Source: CAZALT01 sp964485515
GTDB taxonomy: Bacteria > Actinomycetota > Acidimicrobiia > Acidimicrobiales > Acidimicrobilacustridaceae
Reading direction: 5' to 3'
Assembly (NCBI GenBank): GCA_964485515.1
Contig: CAZALT010000158.1
Location: forward strand, 1 to 8,050
DNA length: 8,050 nt
In this document: positions 6,180-8,050 of the stretch, in pieces
How the letters are laid out: the number at the start of each line of letters is the position of its first letter
Position numbering within the stretch: position 1 is the stretch's first letter
Position numbers and translations under genes: made by a program
Notes under the pieces: generated by a model
Told to the model about the DNA's origin: nothing
Database searches by the model: none
The model's input: only the letters and a program-made list of their open reading frames with translations

Positions 6180-6233
6180 CTGGCTGGGAAGACCTGGGCT
6201 ATTCGGCGTATCTGTCCAGCCAGTTCGCCGAAT
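6176..6233 (-). terminator. Two interleaved inverted repeats between the BON gene and ffh
   Basis: A perfect 12-bp pair (6176-6187 CGAACTGGCTGG with 6216-6227, 28-base loop) and a perfect 8-bp pair (6201-6208 ATTCGGCG with 6226-6233, 17-base loop) share bases 6226-6227 and cannot form fully together. The structure lies 10 bases after the BON gene stop. It may terminate the ftsY transcript or, on read-through, act as a switch ahead of ffh. No U-tract is present. Confidence 0.5.
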
Positions 6234-6243
6234 CAGGGGTTGG

Positions 6244-6738
6244 TCAGGCGGTGACGGCCTCGACCTCGAGGAGGTCGTCGACGCCGACGACACCCGGGAT
6301 GGCGGTGGTGACCTTGATCAGCTCGTCGCGGGCGTCCTCGTCGGGAACCGACCCGCGCAGCTGGGCGCGGCCCGCGGTGACGTACACATCAGGCTGGGGA
6401 AGGTGCCAGGTGCGGGGAGCGTGACCGAGCTCGAAGCTGACGGTCTCCGCCAGCTCGTCGTCGGTGGGCGGCGCCCCACCCCCGAGCTTGGCGAGCAGGA
6501 TGGCCCGCAGGTCCTTGCCGGCGAACGGCGCGAACAGCAGCCCGAGCACGAATCCGACGACGAGGAAGACGACGCCGCTGACGCCCGCGACGCGGGTGGC
6601 GCGCACGCCGACCTTCACCGGTGCCGTCGCGACCGTGGTCCCGACCTTGAACGAGATGCCCACCGCGGCGAACAGCACCTTGACGGGCAGGAGCACGAGG
6701 CGCCAGAGGATGTGGACGAACCACTTGATCAGCTTCAC
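6244..6738 (-). CDS. Membrane-anchored BON-domain protein
   Basis: A 164-residue protein of unknown function. Residues 1-30 are basic and hydrophobic, possibly lying on or dipping into the membrane, and 52-72 form a clear transmembrane segment. GLLFAPFAGKDLR (66-78) resembles the segment in YtxH-type membrane proteins. The C-terminal part, VYVTAGRAQLRGSVPDEDARDELIKVTTAIPGVVGVDDLLEV, has the BON pattern (a beta strand, LRGxV, helix, PGVxxVxDL), a domain thought to bind phospholipids or surfaces. The GTG start at 6738 overlaps the ftsY TGA as GTGA, and GGAGG lies 10 bases upstream, so it is translationally coupled to the SRP receptor. A role at the membrane alongside FtsY is inference from this coupling only. 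Confidence 0.85.
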   Translation of the reverse strand: MKLIKWFVHILWRLVLLPVKVLFAAVGISFKVGTTVATAPVKVGVRATRVAGVSGVVFLVVGFVLGLLFAPFAGKDLRAILLAKLGGGAPPTDDELAETVSFELGHAPRTWHLPQPDVYVTAGRAQLRGSVPDEDARDELIKVTTAIPGVVGVDDLLEVEAVTA

Positions 6739-7979
6739 GAGAACAACGCCTCCACGAATTCTTCCGGGTCGAACGCCACGAGGTCTTCGACGCCTTCGCC
6801 CAGTCCGACGAGCTTGACGGGTATGTCCAGCTCGGCCTGCACGGCTACCACGATGCCACCTTTCGCAGAACCGTCCAGCTTCGTCAGCACGACACCGGTG
6901 AGATCAGCGGCTTCCTTGAACTGACGCGCCTGGGTCAGCCCGTTCTGGCCGGTGGTGGCGTCGATGACGAGCAGCACCTCGGACACCGTGCCTGCACCCT
7001 TGTCGGCGACCCGGCGCACCTTGCGCAGCTCCTCCATGAGGTTGATCTTGTTGTGGAGGCGACCGGCGGTGTCGGCCAGGACCAGGTCGGCGCCACGGGA
7101 CGACGCGCTCTCGACGGCATCGAAGATGACGGCACTCGGGTCGCCACCCTCGGCGCCCCGGACGATCTCGGCTCCGGAGCGATCAGCCCACATCGAGAGC
7201 TGCTCGGCCGCCGCGGCACGGAACGTGTCGCCCGCGGCGAGCAGGACCCGCGTGCCGGCTTCGGTTTCGCGGCGGGCGAGCTTGCCGATGGTGGTGGTCT
7301 TGCCGACGCCGTTGACGCCAACGAAGAGCCAGACCGATGGGGCGGTCTCCGCGTAGTGCAGGTCACGGTCGAAGCCCGCCAGCAGCGAGATCAGCTCGGC
7401 CTTCAGCGCGTCGAGCAGGGCCTCGCCGTCGGTGATGCTCTCGTCCTTGACCCGACCGCGGAGCGTGTCGAGCAGCTTGGTCGTGGTGGTGATGCCGACG
7501 TCGGCGCGGATGAGCGCTTCTTCGAGCTCCTCCCACGCCTCCTCGTCGATCTTGGACCGACCCGTGATGGAGCCGACGTAGCCCGACAGCAGTCCGCGGG
7601 CCTTGCCGAGGCGGTCGCGGAACCGGGGCTTGACCGGCAGCTCGACCTCGAGGACCTCGTCGGGGACGCCCTCGGGTTCGGCCCCGGGGACGGGCTCGAC
7701 GACCTCGGGGGCCTCGGGCTCGGCGGAAGGTTCGACGACCACCGGTTCGCGCTCGACCTCGGGCGGCACGAGGGTCTCGGTCGGTGCCTCGTCGAGGAGA
7801 GCGGGGTCGGGCTTGGACGGCGCCTTGGTCGCCGGGCCCGTCTTGGTGGCCGGTGCGCGGTCTTTGGTGACGGTGGGCGGCTCGACGATGCCGTCCTTGC
7901 GGCGGCGGGTGGCGACGAAGGCCCCACCGACGAGGGCACCCACCAGGAAGAGAACAGCGACGATGATGACGATTTCCAT
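6735..7979 (-). CDS. ftsY: Signal recognition particle receptor FtsY
   Basis: A 414-residue membrane-bound SRP receptor GTPase that docks ribosome-SRP complexes and releases Ffh after mutual GTP hydrolysis. Residues 1-24 form a hydrophobic anchor followed by RRRK, so the protein is held in the membrane directly. Residues 30-118 are a Pro/Glu/Ala-rich linker of low complexity. The N domain follows (120-205), then the G domain with GVNGVGKTTTIGKLA (221-235), DTFRAAAAEQL (251-261), DTAGRLH (303-309), TKLDGSAKGG (366-375) and GLGEGVEDL (392-400). Length is typical of actinobacterial FtsY. The ATG at 7979 starts the anchor, lacks a Shine-Dalgarno, and follows TAGGCT by 9 bases. It overlaps the BON gene by 4 bases. 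Confidence 0.98.
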   Translation of the reverse strand: MEIVIIVAVLFLVGALVGGAFVATRRRKDGIVEPPTVTKDRAPATKTGPATKAPSKPDPALLDEAPTETLVPPEVEREPVVVEPSAEPEAPEVVEPVPGAEPEGVPDEVLEVELPVKPRFRDRLGKARGLLSGYVGSITGRSKIDEEAWEELEEALIRADVGITTTTKLLDTLRGRVKDESITDGEALLDALKAELISLLAGFDRDLHYAETAPSVWLFVGVNGVGKTTTIGKLARRETEAGTRVLLAAGDTFRAAAAEQLSMWADRSGAEIVRGAEGGDPSAVIFDAVESASSRGADLVLADTAGRLHNKINLMEELRKVRRVADKGAGTVSEVLLVIDATTGQNGLTQARQFKEAADLTGVVLTKLDGSAKGGIVVAVQAELDIPVKLVGLGEGVEDLVAFDPEEFVEALFS

Positions 7980-7988
7980 GAGTCGCCC

Positions 7989-8017
7989 AGCCTACGGGCC
8001 GACCCCACCTCGGAGAA
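7989..8017 (-). promoter_or_regulatory. Candidate ftsY promoter, near-leaderless
   Basis: The minus strand reads TTCTCC (8017-8012), 17 bases, TAGGCT (7994-7989), 9 bases, then the ftsY ATG. The -10 and its distance are identical to those before ffh. No ribosome binding site lies between. The remaining bases to 8050 hold a GGGGCCCC palindrome (8037-8044) and no gene that I can support. Confidence 0.5.
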
Positions 8018-8050
8018 ATGCGCCCACCCGACCACCGGGGCCCCAAATTG

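Noticed and set aside
6176..6233. Classical H-type pseudoknot
   Set aside because: The segment order fits, but the two 5' strands share two bases and leave no loop to cross a 10-bp stem; alternative hairpins are the simpler reading.
8037..8044. GGGGCCCC palindrome as terminator of an upstream gene
   Set aside because: It is 8 bases with no loop, at the window edge, with no gene visible to the right; too little to support.

Overview
The window is about 8 kb of high-GC chromosome from an actinobacterium. The DUF2469 protein, the actinobacterial form of the zinc-site protein, the frequent GTG/TTG starts and the start codons sitting just downstream of -10-like hexamers all fit this. A deep-branching lineage such as Acidimicrobiia is my guess from the compact gene order and protein style; it is inference, not a measurement.

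From about 940 to 7979 almost everything reads on the minus strand, so the biological order runs from the right end to the left. First come the signal recognition particle genes: ftsY (SRP receptor), a small membrane BON-domain gene overlapping it by 4 bases, then ffh (SRP54). Next is the ribosome-maturation operon rpsP (S16) - khpA (KH RNA-binding protein) - rimM (16S maturation) - trmD (tRNA m1G37 methylase). After hairpins and a candidate promoter comes rplS (L19), then a hairpin and the pair DUF2469 - yraN. Together these genes make, mature and tune ribosomes and target nascent membrane proteins. The order matches the conserved actinobacterial ftsY-ffh-rpsP-rimM-trmD-rplS region, but lepB and rnhB, found between rplS and DUF2469 in mycobacteria, are absent.

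The left end (1-940) is different. An 18-base unit repeated three times lies at the window edge. It is followed by a minus-strand cytochrome c with an export signal. Divergent from this are two small plus-strand genes: a 36-residue single-pass membrane protein, and an 81-residue protein with a CxxC...HxHxxC zinc-site pattern. The second converges with yraN.

No mobile element, CRISPR array, tRNA or rRNA was seen, and I found no clearly new multi-gene system. The most interesting signals are regulatory and structural: identical TAGGCT-9 nt-ATG arrangements in front of ftsY and ffh with no Shine-Dalgarno; two interleaved inverted repeats upstream of ffh; a 20-base near-palindrome ahead of DUF2469; and several exact short tandem duplications, one inside rimM and one across the ffh stop codon.
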